64,000 nt of DNA from Rhizobacter terrae (lineage in GTDB: Bacteria; Pseudomonadota; Gammaproteobacteria; Burkholderiales; Burkholderiaceae_C): NCBI RefSeq assembly GCF_003852895.1, contig NZ_QUSW01000006.1, positions 310,001 to 374,000 of the forward strand, written 5' to 3'. The notes under the pieces are model-generated. The model worked only from the letters and a program-made list of their open reading frames with translations, was not told the origin of the DNA and did not search any database. The position numbers and the translations under genes are program-made. Below, in pieces: positions 38,089 through 50,451 of the stretch. Within the stretch, counting starts at the first letter, position 1, and each line of letters begins with the position of its first letter.

Positions 38089-39420
38089 ATGAACAAGAGA
38101 TTCAAGCTGCTGGCCGTGTCGGCGGCCGTGGCAAGCGCTATTGCGGCGCCCGCAGCCAAGGCCGACGATGTCGAATTCCACGGCTATGTCCGTACGCAAG
38201 TGGGCGGTACGGACAAAGGCGGCAATTTGCAGTGCTTCCGCCTGGGCTTCCCGGCACAAGCGAAGTACCGTCTGGGCAATGAGTGCGACAACTACGGCGA
38301 AGCCGCGGTGGTCGTGCCCTTCGGCAAGTCCGACGGTGCTTTCTTCAAGTACAACCTGCGCCTGGCTCTGCGTGAAAAGGGCGCGCAAGACTTCGAGGAC
38401 GTGTCAACCGCTGTGGACTTCGGCTCATCCAGCACCAGCACGAACTTCCAGTTCGCCAGCCGCGAGAACTACATCATCGGCGGCGGGTTCTTCCCCAAGG
38501 GCAGCGCCTTCGAGGACGCGAAGCTGTGGGTGGGCAAGCGCTTCTACAACCGCAACGACGTCCACATCAACGACTACTACTACTGGGCCAACACCGGCCC
38601 GGGCGCCGGCATTGAAGACATCGGCCTGGGCGGCGTGGGCAAGTTCGCCTTCGCCTACCACCAGAACGGCGGCAACTCGGGCCTGGACGGCGCACCCGGC
38701 AGCTTCCTGTTCGGCACCGGCGTGGGCGTCGAGGCCTCCAAGCGCTTCGAGTTCCGGGCCTACGACATTGCCGCCAACAAGGACGGCAAGCTGGAATTCG
38801 CGGCCGAAGTCATCAAGGGCAGCGATGCCATCGGCACCGGCGACAAGACCGGCTACCTGCTGACCGCCCAGCACACGCAAGGCGGCTTCTTCGGCGGCTT
38901 CACCAAGGTCGCGCTGCAGTACGGCCGCGGCAACGGCGCCGGCATGAACTGGATTCCCGCCTACGCCGGCGGCAAGAACGACACGGCTGGCGAGAGCATC
39001 CGCCTCGTGACGCAGGCCTACGTCGCCCCGGAAGGCACGAACTGGTCGGGCATGGCGACCTTCGCCATCGACAACCTGAAGAAGGCCCCGTGGGACCTGA
39101 AGCAGCGCGAATGGATCACCATCGGTGCCCGTCCGCAGTACAACTTCAGCGACAACGTGAGCCTGGCGTTCGAAATTGGCCATGACCGCGCCAAGGACGC
39201 CAGCGGTTCGGGCAAGTGGGCCACACTGACCAAGGCCACCATTGCGCCTCAGCTCACGCTGACCCGCGGCTTCTGGGCTCGCCCGGTGCTGCGCGGCTTC
39301 GTCACCTACGCCACGTGGAACGACGAGGCCAAGGGCGGCGTGAACTACCTGAGCAACAACGTCTGGGCCAGCAAGAACAACGGCCTGACCTACGGTGCCC
39401 AGGTGGAAGCCTGGTGGTGA
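38089..39420 (+). CDS. lamB: Maltoporin (LamB-type sugar porin)
   Basis: A 443-residue outer-membrane sugar channel. A signal peptide (about 1-24) precedes FHGYVRTQVGGTDKGG, the usual LamB start, with a C-x13-C pair (CFRLGF, NECDNYG) in place. Barrel strands alternate to the C-terminal YGAQVEAWW, with the aromatic end expected of an outer-membrane protein. GAGGAG lies just before the ATG at 38089; the frame opens earlier but that part is not protein-like. It is the first gene of the operon with malK, malE, malF and malG, and admits maltodextrins. Confidence 0.93.
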   Translation: MNKRFKLLAVSAAVASAIAAPAAKADDVEFHGYVRTQVGGTDKGGNLQCFRLGFPAQAKYRLGNECDNYGEAAVVVPFGKSDGAFFKYNLRLALREKGAQDFEDVSTAVDFGSSSTSTNFQFASRENYIIGGGFFPKGSAFEDAKLWVGKRFYNRNDVHINDYYYWANTGPGAGIEDIGLGGVGKFAFAYHQNGGNSGLDGAPGSFLFGTGVGVEASKRFEFRAYDIAANKDGKLEFAAEVIKGSDAIGTGDKTGYLLTAQHTQGGFFGGFTKVALQYGRGNGAGMNWIPAYAGGKNDTAGESIRLVTQAYVAPEGTNWSGMATFAIDNLKKAPWDLKQREWITIGARPQYNFSDNVSLAFEIGHDRAKDASGSGKWATLTKATIAPQLTLTRGFWARPVLRGFVTYATWNDEAKGGVNYLSNNVWASKNNGLTYGAQVEAWW

Positions 39421-39454
39421 TCTGACTTAGAACGTAGAAGGAGACAACGCAGAC

Positions 39455-40564
<1,110 letters not shown>

Positions 40565-40637
40565 CCCCTATCACGCAGCCCCACCCCCACCCGTTTCCAC
40601 ACAGACCCCGTCGAGGGCACCAACGAAGGAGATAGAG

Positions 40638-41834
40638 ATGAGCATTCAGCGCCAACGAGTCACACTGCTGGCGGCCGCGGCCGCCCTCGCCGCGGGGCTG
40701 GCCCTGCCCGCGCACGCCGCCGAAGCCGGCAAGCTGCTGATCTGGATCAACGGCGACAAGGGCTACAACGGCCTGCAGAAGATCGGCGACGAGTTCGCCA
40801 AGAAGACCGGCGTGCAAGTCGTCGTCGAGCACCCCGAAGATGCCCCGGGCAAGTTCCAGCAGGCCGCTGCCGCCGGCAAGGGCCCGGACATCTGGATCTG
40901 GCCGCATGACCGCATCGGCGAATGGATCGGCGGCGGTCTGCTGACCCCCGTGACCCCGAGCAAGAAGGCCCAGGCCGACATCGACCCGCTGGCCTGGAAG
41001 GCCTTCAACGTGGGCGGCAAGACCTGGGGCTACCCGATCTCCATCGAGGCCGTCTCGCTGGTCTACAACAAGAAGCTCGTTCCCACGCCGCCCAAGACCT
41101 TCGAGGAAGTGATGGCGCTGGACAAGAAGCTGTCCGCCGACGGCAAGAAGGCCATCCTCTGGGACTACACCAACACCTACTTCACCTGGCCGCTGCTGGC
41201 CGCCAATGGCGGCTACGCCTTCAAGCTCAAGGCCGACGGCACCTATGACGCGGCCGACACCGGCGTGAACAACGCCGGCGCCTTGAAGGGCGTGGAGCTG
41301 CTGGACAAGCTGCTCAAGGAAAAGTACATGCCCCAGGGCTCGGGCTACGCCGAGATGGAAGCCGGCATGGCCCAGGGCAAGGTCGCGATGATGATCAACG
41401 GCCCCTGGTCGTGGGACAACCTGAAGAAGGCCAACATCGACTTCGGCGTGGCCAAGATCCCGATGGTCGCCGGCAAGAAGGCCGCGCCGTTCGTGGGCGT
41501 GCTGGGCGCGATGATCAACAAGTCCTCGCCCAACAAGGACGTGGCCACGGAGTTCATCGAGAACTTCATGATCACCGAGAAGGGCCTGAAAACCATCAAC
41601 GACGACGTGCCGCTGGGCGTGCCGGCATCGAAGGCCTTCTACGCGCAGCTCAAGGGCGACGCGAAGATCCAGGCCACGATGGCTTCGGCGCAGGACGGCG
41701 CCCCGATGCCCAACAACCCCGAGATGGGCCGCTTCTGGTCCTCCATGGTCTCGGCGCTGGGCAACGTGATGGACGGCCGCCAGTCGCCCAAGGAAGCGAT
41801 GGACGGCGCCGCCAAGCGCATCACCGCGAAGTAA
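40638..41834 (+). CDS. malE: Maltose/maltodextrin-binding periplasmic protein
   Basis: A 398-residue exported binding protein. The signal peptide (about 1-27) ends LPAHAA, and the mature chain begins [35 protein letters not shown], very like E. coli MalE. The segments [24 protein letters not shown]-like [16 protein letters not shown] and [10 protein letters not shown] are ligand-contact stretches. AAGGAGATAG precedes the ATG. It delivers maltodextrins to MalF-MalG. A hairpin follows the gene before malF. Confidence 0.96.
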   Translation: MSIQRQRVTLLAAAAALAAGLALPAHAAEAGKLLIWINGDKGYNGLQKIGDEFAKKTGVQVVVEHPEDAPGKFQQAAAAGKGPDIWIWPHDRIGEWIGGGLLTPVTPSKKAQADIDPLAWKAFNVGGKTWGYPISIEAVSLVYNKKLVPTPPKTFEEVMALDKKLSADGKKAILWDYTNTYFTWPLLAANGGYAFKLKADGTYDAADTGVNNAGALKGVELLDKLLKEKYMPQGSGYAEMEAGMAQGKVAMMINGPWSWDNLKKANIDFGVAKIPMVAGKKAAPFVGVLGAMINKSSPNKDVATEFIENFMITEKGLKTINDDVPLGVPASKAFYAQLKGDAKIQATMASAQDGAPMPNNPEMGRFWSSMVSALGNVMDGRQSPKEAMDGAAKRITAK

Positions 41835-41846
41835 TCGTGTGACCTC

Positions 41847-41876
41847 CGCGGGGCGGGCTTTCGGGCCCTCCCCGCG
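41847..41876 (+). repeat. Stem-loop between malE and malF
   Basis: CGCGGGG-C-GGGC, loop TTTCGG, GCCC-T-CCCCGCG: 11 base pairs with one mismatch and no T-tract after it. A REP hairpin occupies the same place in E. coli and protects malE mRNA, giving far more MalE than MalF. This hairpin may do the same without shared sequence. Confidence 0.6.
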
Positions 41877-41891
41877 CATTTGCTGGATTCC

Positions 41892-43424
<1,533 letters not shown>

Positions 43425-43445
43425 TTCATCGAGGAGCAAACAGAC

Positions 43446-44336
43446 ATGGCCATCGTCCTCGACAAATCCCACCGCTGGCGCGTCGTCGCCGCGCACGTGT
43501 TCCTCATCTCGCTGTGCGCGCTGGTGATCTTTCCCTTCCTCATGGTGCTGTCGATCTCGCTGCGCCCGGGCAACTTCGCCACTGGCAACATCATTCCCGA
43601 CCACGTGAGCTTCGAGCACTGGCGCTTCGCGCTGGGCCTGTCGTACCAGGACGCGCAAGGCCGCCTGGTCGAGCCCGACCTGCCGGTGCTGCGCTGGCTG
43701 TGGAACTCCATCAAGATCGCCACGCTGTCGGCGCTGATCGGGCTGTTCCTCTCGACCACCGCCGCCTACGCCTTCGCCCGCATGAAGTTCCGTGGCAAGA
43801 AGCAGGCGCTGACCGGCCTCATGCTCATGCAGATGTTCCCCGCCGTGCTGGCGCTGGTGGCCATCTACGCCATCTTCGACCGCATCGGCAATGCCTTCCC
43901 CTCGGTGGGCATCGACTCGCACTGGTCGCTGCTCCTGGCGTACTCGGGCGGCATCGCGCTGCACGTGTGGACCATCAAGGGCTACTACGACACGATTCCG
44001 GTGGAGATCGAGGAAGCCGCGAAGGTCGACGGCGCCACGCCCTGGCAGGCCTTCCGCATGGTGCTGCTGCCCATGGCCGTGCCCATCCTCATGGTGGTGT
44101 TCCTGCTGGCGTTCATCAACGCCATCCAGGAGTACCCGGTCGCCTCCATCCTTCTCAAGCAGCAGGACCTGCTCACGCTCGCCGTGGGCTCCAAGATGTT
44201 CCTGTACGACCAGAAGTACCTCTGGGGCGATTTCGCCGCGGCAGCCATCCTGTCCGGCCTGCCCATCACCGTCGTGTTCATCCTGGCCCAGAAATGGATG
44301 ATTTCGGGCCTGACGTCGGGGGGCGTCAAGGGATGA
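43446..44336 (+). CDS. malG: Maltodextrin ABC permease MalG
   Basis: A 296-residue permease with six membrane segments. The EAA loop is [21 protein letters not shown] and the C-terminus is [12 protein letters not shown], very close to the E. coli MalG end. GAGGAG precedes the start. It forms the transporter with MalF and two MalK. Its stop overlaps an ATG (44333) in the frame of the CBM41 gene, so translation of that gene may be coupled. Confidence 0.96.
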   Translation: MAIVLDKSHRWRVVAAHVFLISLCALVIFPFLMVLSISLRPGNFATGNIIPDHVSFEHWRFALGLSYQDAQGRLVEPDLPVLRWLWNSIKIATLSALIGLFLSTTAAYAFARMKFRGKKQALTGLMLMQMFPAVLALVAIYAIFDRIGNAFPSVGIDSHWSLLLAYSGGIALHVWTIKGYYDTIPVEIEEAAKVDGATPWQAFRMVLLPMAVPILMVVFLLAFINAIQEYPVASILLKQQDLLTLAVGSKMFLYDQKYLWGDFAAAAILSGLPITVVFILAQKWMISGLTSGGVKG

Positions 44337-44368
44337 GTCTCCCAACCTCAACTCATGCGAGGCAACCC

Positions 44369-44794
44369 ATGCTCAAGACCCTGATCACCGCCGTCATCGC
44401 GCTGGCCGCCGGATCGGCGATGGCCCAGACCACGCCCCCCGAGGGCAAGATCGGCATCAACTACAACCGCTGCGACAACACCTACGACGGCTGGGGCGCG
44501 CACCTGTGGAAGGACCCGGGCATCCCCATCCCCGGCGTGGAGTGGCAAAAGCCCATGCCGCCCACCGGCAAGAGCGACTTCGGCGTCTACTGGCATGCCG
44601 ACTTCGCCGAGTTCGGCGGCAAGGGCAAGGTCAACTACATCATCCACAAGGGCGACACCAAGGAACAAGGTGGACGCGACATGTCCTTCGACGGCAAGAC
44701 CGTGAAGGAGATCTGGGTGCTCAACGGCGATCGCAAGATCTACACCTCGCTGGACGACGCGAAGAAGGCACGGGCGGAGAACCCCTGCAAGTAA
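44369..44794 (+). CDS. Secreted CBM41 (pullulanase-associated domain) protein
   Basis: A 141-residue protein that consists of a signal peptide (about 1-19, ending SAMA) and one pullulanase-associated CBM41 domain (about 28-135). The domain pattern is clear: INYNRCDNTYDGWGAHLW, FGVYWHADF, YIIHKGDTKEQGG, IWVLNGDRKIY. CBM41 binds alpha-glucans and is normally attached to a pullulanase; here it stands alone. I prefer ATG 44369, which has GAGG before it and gives a clean signal peptide; ATG 44333 would add 12 residues and overlap the malG stop. It lies between malG and the amylase gene, so it may hold glucan in the periplasm or at the outer membrane. Confidence 0.85.
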   Translation: MLKTLITAVIALAAGSAMAQTTPPEGKIGINYNRCDNTYDGWGAHLWKDPGIPIPGVEWQKPMPPTGKSDFGVYWHADFAEFGGKGKVNYIIHKGDTKEQGGRDMSFDGKTVKEIWVLNGDRKIYTSLDDAKKARAENPCK

Positions 44795-44869
44795 TCGCGC
44801 TTGCCCTCGCCCCGGCCAACGCCGGGGCCCCACCGGGTCCCTCCCGCGTCCCTCAGTAGTTGGAATGAC

Positions 44870-46600
44870 ATGACGACACGTCGCTTTCTCTGCGCCATCG
44901 CCGCGGCCACACTGGCAGCCTGCTCGACCACGCCGCCCGCACCCGCCGCCGCAGCACCGGCCCCGAAAGCCGAACCTGCGCCAGTCCTTCCCGGCCCGCT
45001 CGCCGTCCCCGGCGCCTTCGCCGACAACCCCATCATCTACTTCGTCGTCACCGACCGCTTCGAGAACGGCAACAAGGCCAACGACAACAGCTATGGCCGC
45101 AAGCGCGAGGCCACGCCGGCCGATGACGTGGGCACCTTCCACGGCGGCGACCTCAAGGGCCTGACCAACAAGCTGCGCGAGGGGTATTTCAAGCAGCTGG
45201 GCGTGAACGCGATCTGGATCACCGCGCCCTACGAGCAGATCCACGGTTGGGTCGTGGGCGGCAACAAGGAATTCAAGCACTACGCCTACCACGGCTACTA
45301 CGCGCTGGACTACACCACGCTGGATGCCAACATGGGCACGCCCGACGAGCTGCGCGAGATGATCGACACCGCGCATTCGCAGGGCATCCGCATCCTGTTC
45401 GACGTGGTGATGAACCACCCGGGCTACCTCGACATCCAGACCGCCAACGAGCTGGGCGTGAAGGTGCTGTGGCCGGGGGCATCGAGTGCCAACCTTCGCA
45501 ACTACCACTCGTTCATCGACTACAACAACTTCGCCTTCGGCGACTGGTGGGGCCGCGACTGGGTGCGCGCCGGCCTGCCCGGCTACATCGACGGCGGCCG
45601 TGACGACCTCACCATGCAGCTGGCCTACCTGCCGGACTTCCGCACGGAGTCCAAGGACGCCGTGAAGCTGCCCAAGTTCCTGCGCGCCAAGCCCGGCACC
45701 AAGGCGGTGGACCTGCCCAACACCACCGTGCGCGGCTACCTCGTGAAATGGCTGACCGACTGGGTGCGCGACTATGGCGTGGACGGCTTCCGCGCCGACA
45801 CCGTCAAGCACGTGGAGCCCGAGGCCTGGCTGGAGTTGAAGACCGAAGCGGCCAAGGCACTGACCGAGTGGAAAGCGAAGAACCCCACGAAGAAGATCGA
45901 CGACCAGCCGTTCTGGATGGTGGGCGAGTACTGGGGCCTGGGGCCGGGCAGGCACAAGCTGCACGACTTCGGCTTCGACGCGATGATCAACTTCGAATTC
46001 CAGAGCGCCGGCGGACAGTTCGCCAAGCCGGAGTCGCTGTATGCCAGCTACGCGAAGATCCTCTCGGGCCGGCCCGGCTTCTCCGCGCTGAGCTACATCT
46101 CATCGCACGACACGGAGCTGTTCGATCGCAAGAAGCTCATCGAGGCCGGCTCGGCGCTGCTGCTCGCACCCGGCGCGGTGCAGATCTTCTACGGCGACGA
46201 AACCGCGCGCCCGCTGGGCCCGGTGCCCTCGTCCGACCCGCAGCAGGCCACGCGCTCGGACATGAACTGGGGCAGCATCGACCAGGCGGTGCTCGCGCAC
46301 TGGCGCAAGCTGGGCACCTTCCGCGCGAAGCACGTCGCGCTGGCTCGCGGGGCGCACAGCATGCTGTCGGATTCACCCTATGTGTTCAGCCGCGTCGATG
46401 CCACTTCGGATGACCGCGTGGTCGTGGCCCCGAACGCCAAGGGCGAGGTCGCGATTCCCGTCGGCGACGTGTTCCGCGACGGCCAGGCCGTGTTCGACTT
46501 CTACTCGCAGCAGCGCCTCGTGGTGGCCCAAGGCAAGGTGACCTTGAATGCACAAGGAACGGTGTTGCTTGAAAGAGCGATTCCGCTGATGGCGAAATGA
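44870..46600 (+). CDS. Periplasmic lipoprotein alpha-amylase (GH13)
   Basis: A 576-residue glycoside hydrolase. The N-terminus is a lipoprotein signal with lipobox LAAC (C18), then an Ala/Pro linker, then the GH13 catalytic barrel starting NPIIYFVVTDRFENG. The catalytic residues are nucleophile D310 (GFRADTVKH), acid/base E353 (MVGEYWG) and D414 (SSHDTELF). The calcium-type region I is FDVVMNHP. A beta-sandwich domain C closes the protein. It should cut imported maltodextrins or starch fragments in the periplasm, like MalS, but tethered by lipid. The start at 44870 is the first ATG giving the lipoprotein signal. Confidence 0.93.
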   Translation: MTTRRFLCAIAAATLAACSTTPPAPAAAAPAPKAEPAPVLPGPLAVPGAFADNPIIYFVVTDRFENGNKANDNSYGRKREATPADDVGTFHGGDLKGLTNKLREGYFKQLGVNAIWITAPYEQIHGWVVGGNKEFKHYAYHGYYALDYTTLDANMGTPDELREMIDTAHSQGIRILFDVVMNHPGYLDIQTANELGVKVLWPGASSANLRNYHSFIDYNNFAFGDWWGRDWVRAGLPGYIDGGRDDLTMQLAYLPDFRTESKDAVKLPKFLRAKPGTKAVDLPNTTVRGYLVKWLTDWVRDYGVDGFRADTVKHVEPEAWLELKTEAAKALTEWKAKNPTKKIDDQPFWMVGEYWGLGPGRHKLHDFGFDAMINFEFQSAGGQFAKPESLYASYAKILSGRPGFSALSYISSHDTELFDRKKLIEAGSALLLAPGAVQIFYGDETARPLGPVPSSDPQQATRSDMNWGSIDQAVLAHWRKLGTFRAKHVALARGAHSMLSDSPYVFSRVDATSDDRVVVAPNAKGEVAIPVGDVFRDGQAVFDFYSQQRLVVAQGKVTLNAQGTVLLERAIPLMAK

Positions 46601-46663
46601 CATTGCGCCATCAGCCTCCCGCCTGACCCGGCCTCCCCCCAGCCACCCAGGTATCCTCCACAC

Positions 46664-48535
46664 ATGGCCATCGATCCCACCCGCGGCCCCCACGCGCTGC
46701 CCTACTCCGAGCCCCGGCTGCTCGCTGACATCGGCGCGACCTATGCCCGGTTCGCCATCGAGCAGATGCCCGGCCGCTTCGACCACGTGGCGGTGCTGCC
46801 CTGCGCGGACTACACCGGCTTCGTGCAGGTGGTGAAGGCCTACCTGTTCACCCTGCCCGGCATCGTGCCGCGACACGGCGCGGTGGCGATTGCGAACCCC
46901 ATCGAAGGCGACTGGGTGCGCATGACCAACCGGGACTGGGCTTTCTCCATCCAGGATGCCCAGCGCCAGCTCAACCTGAGCACCCTGCTGGTGGTGAACA
47001 ACTTCACCGCGCTGGCCATGGCGCTCCCGCGCGTGGGCAGCGACGGCCGGGTGCAGATCGGCGGCGGCGAGGCACAGGCCAACGGCGTCATCGGCCTGCT
47101 GGGCCCAGGCACCGGCCTGGGTGTGTCAGGACTCATCCCCACCGGCGACCGCTGGACGGTGCTGGCCACCGAAGGCGGCCACGTGAGCTTCGCGCCCACG
47201 GACGAACGCGAGCTGCGCGTGCTGCAGTACGCCTGGAAGACCATGCACCGCGTCTCGGCCGAACGGCTGATCTCCGGCCCCGGCATCGAGCTCATCTACC
47301 AGGCGCTGAGCGCCGGCCAGCCGCATGCCGAGCCTGATTTGAGCGCGGCCGACATCGTGCAGCGCGCCCTGCACGGCCTGAATGCGGTGTGCTCCGAAAC
47401 CATCGAGTGCTTCTGCGGCATGCTGGGCACCATGGCCTCGGACCTGGCGCTCACGCTGGGCGCCACCGGCGGCATCTACGTGGGCGGCGGCATCGTGCCG
47501 CGCCTGGGCGAGCTGTTCAAGCACTCGCACTTCCGCGAGCGCTTCGAGTCCAAGGGCCGATTCAGCGGCTATGTGTCGCGCATTCCCACCTACGTGCTGA
47601 CGGCGGACAACCCGACCTTCCTGGGTGTGTCGTCGCTGCTGGCCGACCACGTGCCCGACCACGATGGCGGCAACCCGCTGCTGGAGCGCGTGCGATCGGC
47701 CACCGACGGCCTGTCTCCGGCCGAGCGGCGCGTGGCCAATTTCGTGCTGGACAACCCGCGCACCGTGCTGAACGACCCGATCGCGGTCATCGCGCAAGGT
47801 GCGGAAGTGAGCCAGCCCACGGTCATCCGCTTCTGCCGCTCGCTGGGCTTCCAGGGCCTGGCGGACTTCAAGCTCAAGCTGGGCTCGGGCCTCACCGGCA
47901 CCCTGCCCGTGCAGCGCACCCAGGTGCGCCGGCAGGACGGCACGGCCGACCTCTGCGCCAAGGTGCTGGATAACACCATCTCCGCCATCGTGCAGTTCCG
48001 CGAGTCGCTGAACGTGGAGTCGGTGGACAAGGCCATCGCCTTGCTGCGCGAGGCGCGTCGCGTGGAGTTCTACGCCATGGGCAACTCGGCGGTGGTGGCG
48101 CTCGATGCGCAGCACAAGCTCTTCCGCTTCCGCATTCCCTCGGTCGCGCACACCGATGCGTCCATGCATGCGATGGCCGCCGAGCTGCTGGGGCCCAACG
48201 ACCTCGCCTTCTTCATTTCCAGCTCCGGCCAGCCGCCCGAGCTCGTGCGCGCAGCCACGCACGCGCTGGAGCGCGGGGCATCGGTCATCGCCATCACGGC
48301 CAGCCAGTCACCGCTGGCACGCAAGTCCACCGTGTGCATCGCGGTCGACCACAGCGAAGACAGCTCCAGCTTCGTCTCGATGATCTCGCGCATCCTGCAT
48401 CTGCTGGTGATGGACATGATGTCGGTGGGCCTCGCAGTGCGCCGCGCGCCAACGATGGGGCCGGGGCCGGCGCAGACGGATGCGAGTGGTCAGCTGCTGC
48501 CGTCACCTGGGGTGCTGATCTCGCACATCGCCTGA
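46664..48535 (+). CDS. Bifunctional glucokinase / HexR-type (RpiR) regulator
   Basis: A 623-residue fusion. Residues 1-335 are a complete glucokinase (ADIGATYARFAIEQ, NNFTALAMALP, GPGTGLGVSGL, GATGGIYVGGGIVPRL). In the first loop the usual GGTN is GATY. Residues about 342-420 are the RpiR helix-turn-helix (LSPAERRVANFVLDNP, GAEVSQPTVIRFCRSLGFQG). Residues about 452-590 are a SIS sugar-phosphate-binding domain (YAMGNSAVVALDAQHKLFR, FISSSGQPPEL). Such fusions are known in Burkholderia and relatives. HexR in other bacteria senses 2-keto-3-deoxy-6-phosphogluconate and binds TGTAAT-NNN-ATTACA-like sites; three similar sites lie upstream of the porin operon. It follows the amylase gene by 63 bp and may belong to the same unit. 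Confidence 0.93.
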   Translation: MAIDPTRGPHALPYSEPRLLADIGATYARFAIEQMPGRFDHVAVLPCADYTGFVQVVKAYLFTLPGIVPRHGAVAIANPIEGDWVRMTNRDWAFSIQDAQRQLNLSTLLVVNNFTALAMALPRVGSDGRVQIGGGEAQANGVIGLLGPGTGLGVSGLIPTGDRWTVLATEGGHVSFAPTDERELRVLQYAWKTMHRVSAERLISGPGIELIYQALSAGQPHAEPDLSAADIVQRALHGLNAVCSETIECFCGMLGTMASDLALTLGATGGIYVGGGIVPRLGELFKHSHFRERFESKGRFSGYVSRIPTYVLTADNPTFLGVSSLLADHVPDHDGGNPLLERVRSATDGLSPAERRVANFVLDNPRTVLNDPIAVIAQGAEVSQPTVIRFCRSLGFQGLADFKLKLGSGLTGTLPVQRTQVRRQDGTADLCAKVLDNTISAIVQFRESLNVESVDKAIALLREARRVEFYAMGNSAVVALDAQHKLFRFRIPSVAHTDASMHAMAAELLGPNDLAFFISSSGQPPELVRAATHALERGASVIAITASQSPLARKSTVCIAVDHSEDSSSFVSMISRILHLLVMDMMSVGLAVRRAPTMGPGPAQTDASGQLLPSPGVLISHIA

Positions 48536-48547
48536 GCGGCGGATTCC

Positions 48548-50362
48548 TCAACCCAGCCTCGGCATGCGCACGGTGAACACCGAGCCCTGGCCGGATTCAC
48601 TCTCCACTGCCACGCTGCCCTGCATCTGCGCCATCAGCAGCTTCACCACCACGAGGCCAAGGCCGGTGCCTGAGACATCGTTCTTGCCCGACACCCGCTT
48701 GAACGGCTGAAAGATCTCGCCCATCTGCGCCTGGGTCATGCCCGCGCCCTGGTCGCCGATGCTGATCCGGTACTCGCGCTCTTCCTCGCCAAATTCCAGC
48801 GAGAGCAGTCCGCCGCGCACGTTGTACTTGCAGGCGTTGTCCAGCAGGTTCACGAAGACCTGCTGCAGCCGGTGCGGGTCGGCCATGACCATGGCCTGCC
48901 GGTAGGGCATGCGGTCCTCGATGCGGATCTCGTGGGCGGCGCGTTCCGGCTCGACAATGTTCAGCGCCGTGCGCACCGCACCGATCATGTCGGTGGGCAC
49001 CATGTCCAGCTTGAGCGCGCCGGAGTCGATGCGGGTGATGTCCAGCACGTCCTCCACCAGCCGCAGCAGGTGAGCCCCGCTCTCCTCCAGGATCTGCACG
49101 CGCTTGGCCTGGTTCACGCTCAGCGGCTCGGTGGGGTCGATGCGCAGCAGCTGCGCGACGCCAAGCACCGCATTGAGCGGCGTGCGCAGCTCGTGGCTCA
49201 GGCGCGAGAGGAACTCCACTCGCAGCCGCGCCGCACGTTCGGCGGCTTCCTTGTCCACCGTGAGCTGCGCCTGCGTCACCTCGCTGCCCACGTCACGCAT
49301 CACGCCCACCATGCGCGCCCGCACCGGGTCGTGCATGTCGCGCATGCGGCCGATGGCCTCCAGGTGCCGCACCTGATCGTCACCCATCTGGATGCGGTAG
49401 CGAAGATGCAGCGTCTCGCCGCTGGTGACCGCAGCCTCGAAGTCCATGCGGGCCTTCGCCTGGTCATCGGGCAGCGTGCGGCGCCGCAGTTCGCTTCGCC
49501 GGATGTTCACGCCCTCGGGCGGGCAGCTCAGGCCATAGAGCGTGCAGGCCCGCGCATCGAGGTCGAAGCTGTCATCGGCCACGTGCCAGTTGAACAGGCC
49601 GATGCCCGCGGCATCCGCGCCCAGGTCGAAGCGCTGGTTGGCTTCCATCAGCAGCTGGCGGTCCTGCATCTGCAGGCGCATGGCCCGGCGCATGAACAGC
49701 ATGCCGCCCAGGGCCAGCAAGCCGGCCAGCGCCAGCGTCACCACCACCAGCACCTGTCCGGTCTTGCGCGAGGCACGGCCCAGGGTGGCTGAAAAATACT
49801 TCTCGACGTTGGCGAGCTTGGCCTCCAGTGTGTCCAACTCGACCAGCAAGGCCGCGATCGCCGCCGGCGGATCGCCGCGCTCGACGTGCGCATGGATGCG
49901 CATGCCCAGCTCCTGCAGTTGCTCGATGAGCCGGTCGCCCTCGGCCCAGGCACCGATGGCTTCCTCCATGAACTCCACACGGCGGAAGTAGCGATACAGC
50001 CGGATCATGCCGGGGATGTCCTGGGCGGCGTTCTCGCCGGCCAGCAGGCCTGCGCGAATCACGTCGTCATCGCCGCGGGGTTTGTCCAGTTCCAGCCGCG
50101 CGCTGCGGTCGCCCAGGGGAACGGCCAGCGCATCGAGGAAGCGGCGGTAGTCTGCCGGCCGTCCGGCCACGGCATGCAGCCGCAGATTGGCCACCGCGCT
50201 GGCGCGCGCCTTGGACCACATGCTTTCGCCGCCCACGTAGGCCCGCACCGACGACAGCACGCTGAAGCCGCCGATGCACAAGGCCAGCAGGGAGACGATG
50301 GCCAGCAGAAGCGGCCCCATGATCCCGAGGTACACCATGCGATCGGACGGCACTGTACGCAT
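48548..50362 (-). CDS. Membrane sensor histidine kinase with PAS domain
   Basis: A 604-residue kinase. A first membrane segment (about 12-33), a periplasmic region of about 165 residues with predicted helices, and a second segment (about 203-223) form the sensor. A PAS domain (about 240-365) follows, then HisKA with H390 (LSRLSHELRTPLNAVLG), and HATPase (NLLDNACKYNV, DQGAGM, GTGLGLVVVKLLMAQMQG). No receiver is attached and no response regulator is adjacent, so it is an orphan kinase. It ends 12 bp from the convergent glucokinase-regulator gene. The signal is unknown. Confidence 0.9.
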   Translation of the reverse strand: MRTVPSDRMVYLGIMGPLLLAIVSLLALCIGGFSVLSSVRAYVGGESMWSKARASAVANLRLHAVAGRPADYRRFLDALAVPLGDRSARLELDKPRGDDDVIRAGLLAGENAAQDIPGMIRLYRYFRRVEFMEEAIGAWAEGDRLIEQLQELGMRIHAHVERGDPPAAIAALLVELDTLEAKLANVEKYFSATLGRASRKTGQVLVVVTLALAGLLALGGMLFMRRAMRLQMQDRQLLMEANQRFDLGADAAGIGLFNWHVADDSFDLDARACTLYGLSCPPEGVNIRRSELRRRTLPDDQAKARMDFEAAVTSGETLHLRYRIQMGDDQVRHLEAIGRMRDMHDPVRARMVGVMRDVGSEVTQAQLTVDKEAAERAARLRVEFLSRLSHELRTPLNAVLGVAQLLRIDPTEPLSVNQAKRVQILEESGAHLLRLVEDVLDITRIDSGALKLDMVPTDMIGAVRTALNIVEPERAAHEIRIEDRMPYRQAMVMADPHRLQQVFVNLLDNACKYNVRGGLLSLEFGEEEREYRISIGDQGAGMTQAQMGEIFQPFKRVSGKNDVSGTGLGLVVVKLLMAQMQGSVAVESESGQGSVFTVRMPRLG

Positions 50363-50451
50363 TCAGGCGGGCGGCAATCCACGTGATGACGTCCGGGCCA
50401 CTGTAGCAGCCGATCGCCGCGCCGTCTGCCCCCTTCTCCACGCAGGGTGGA

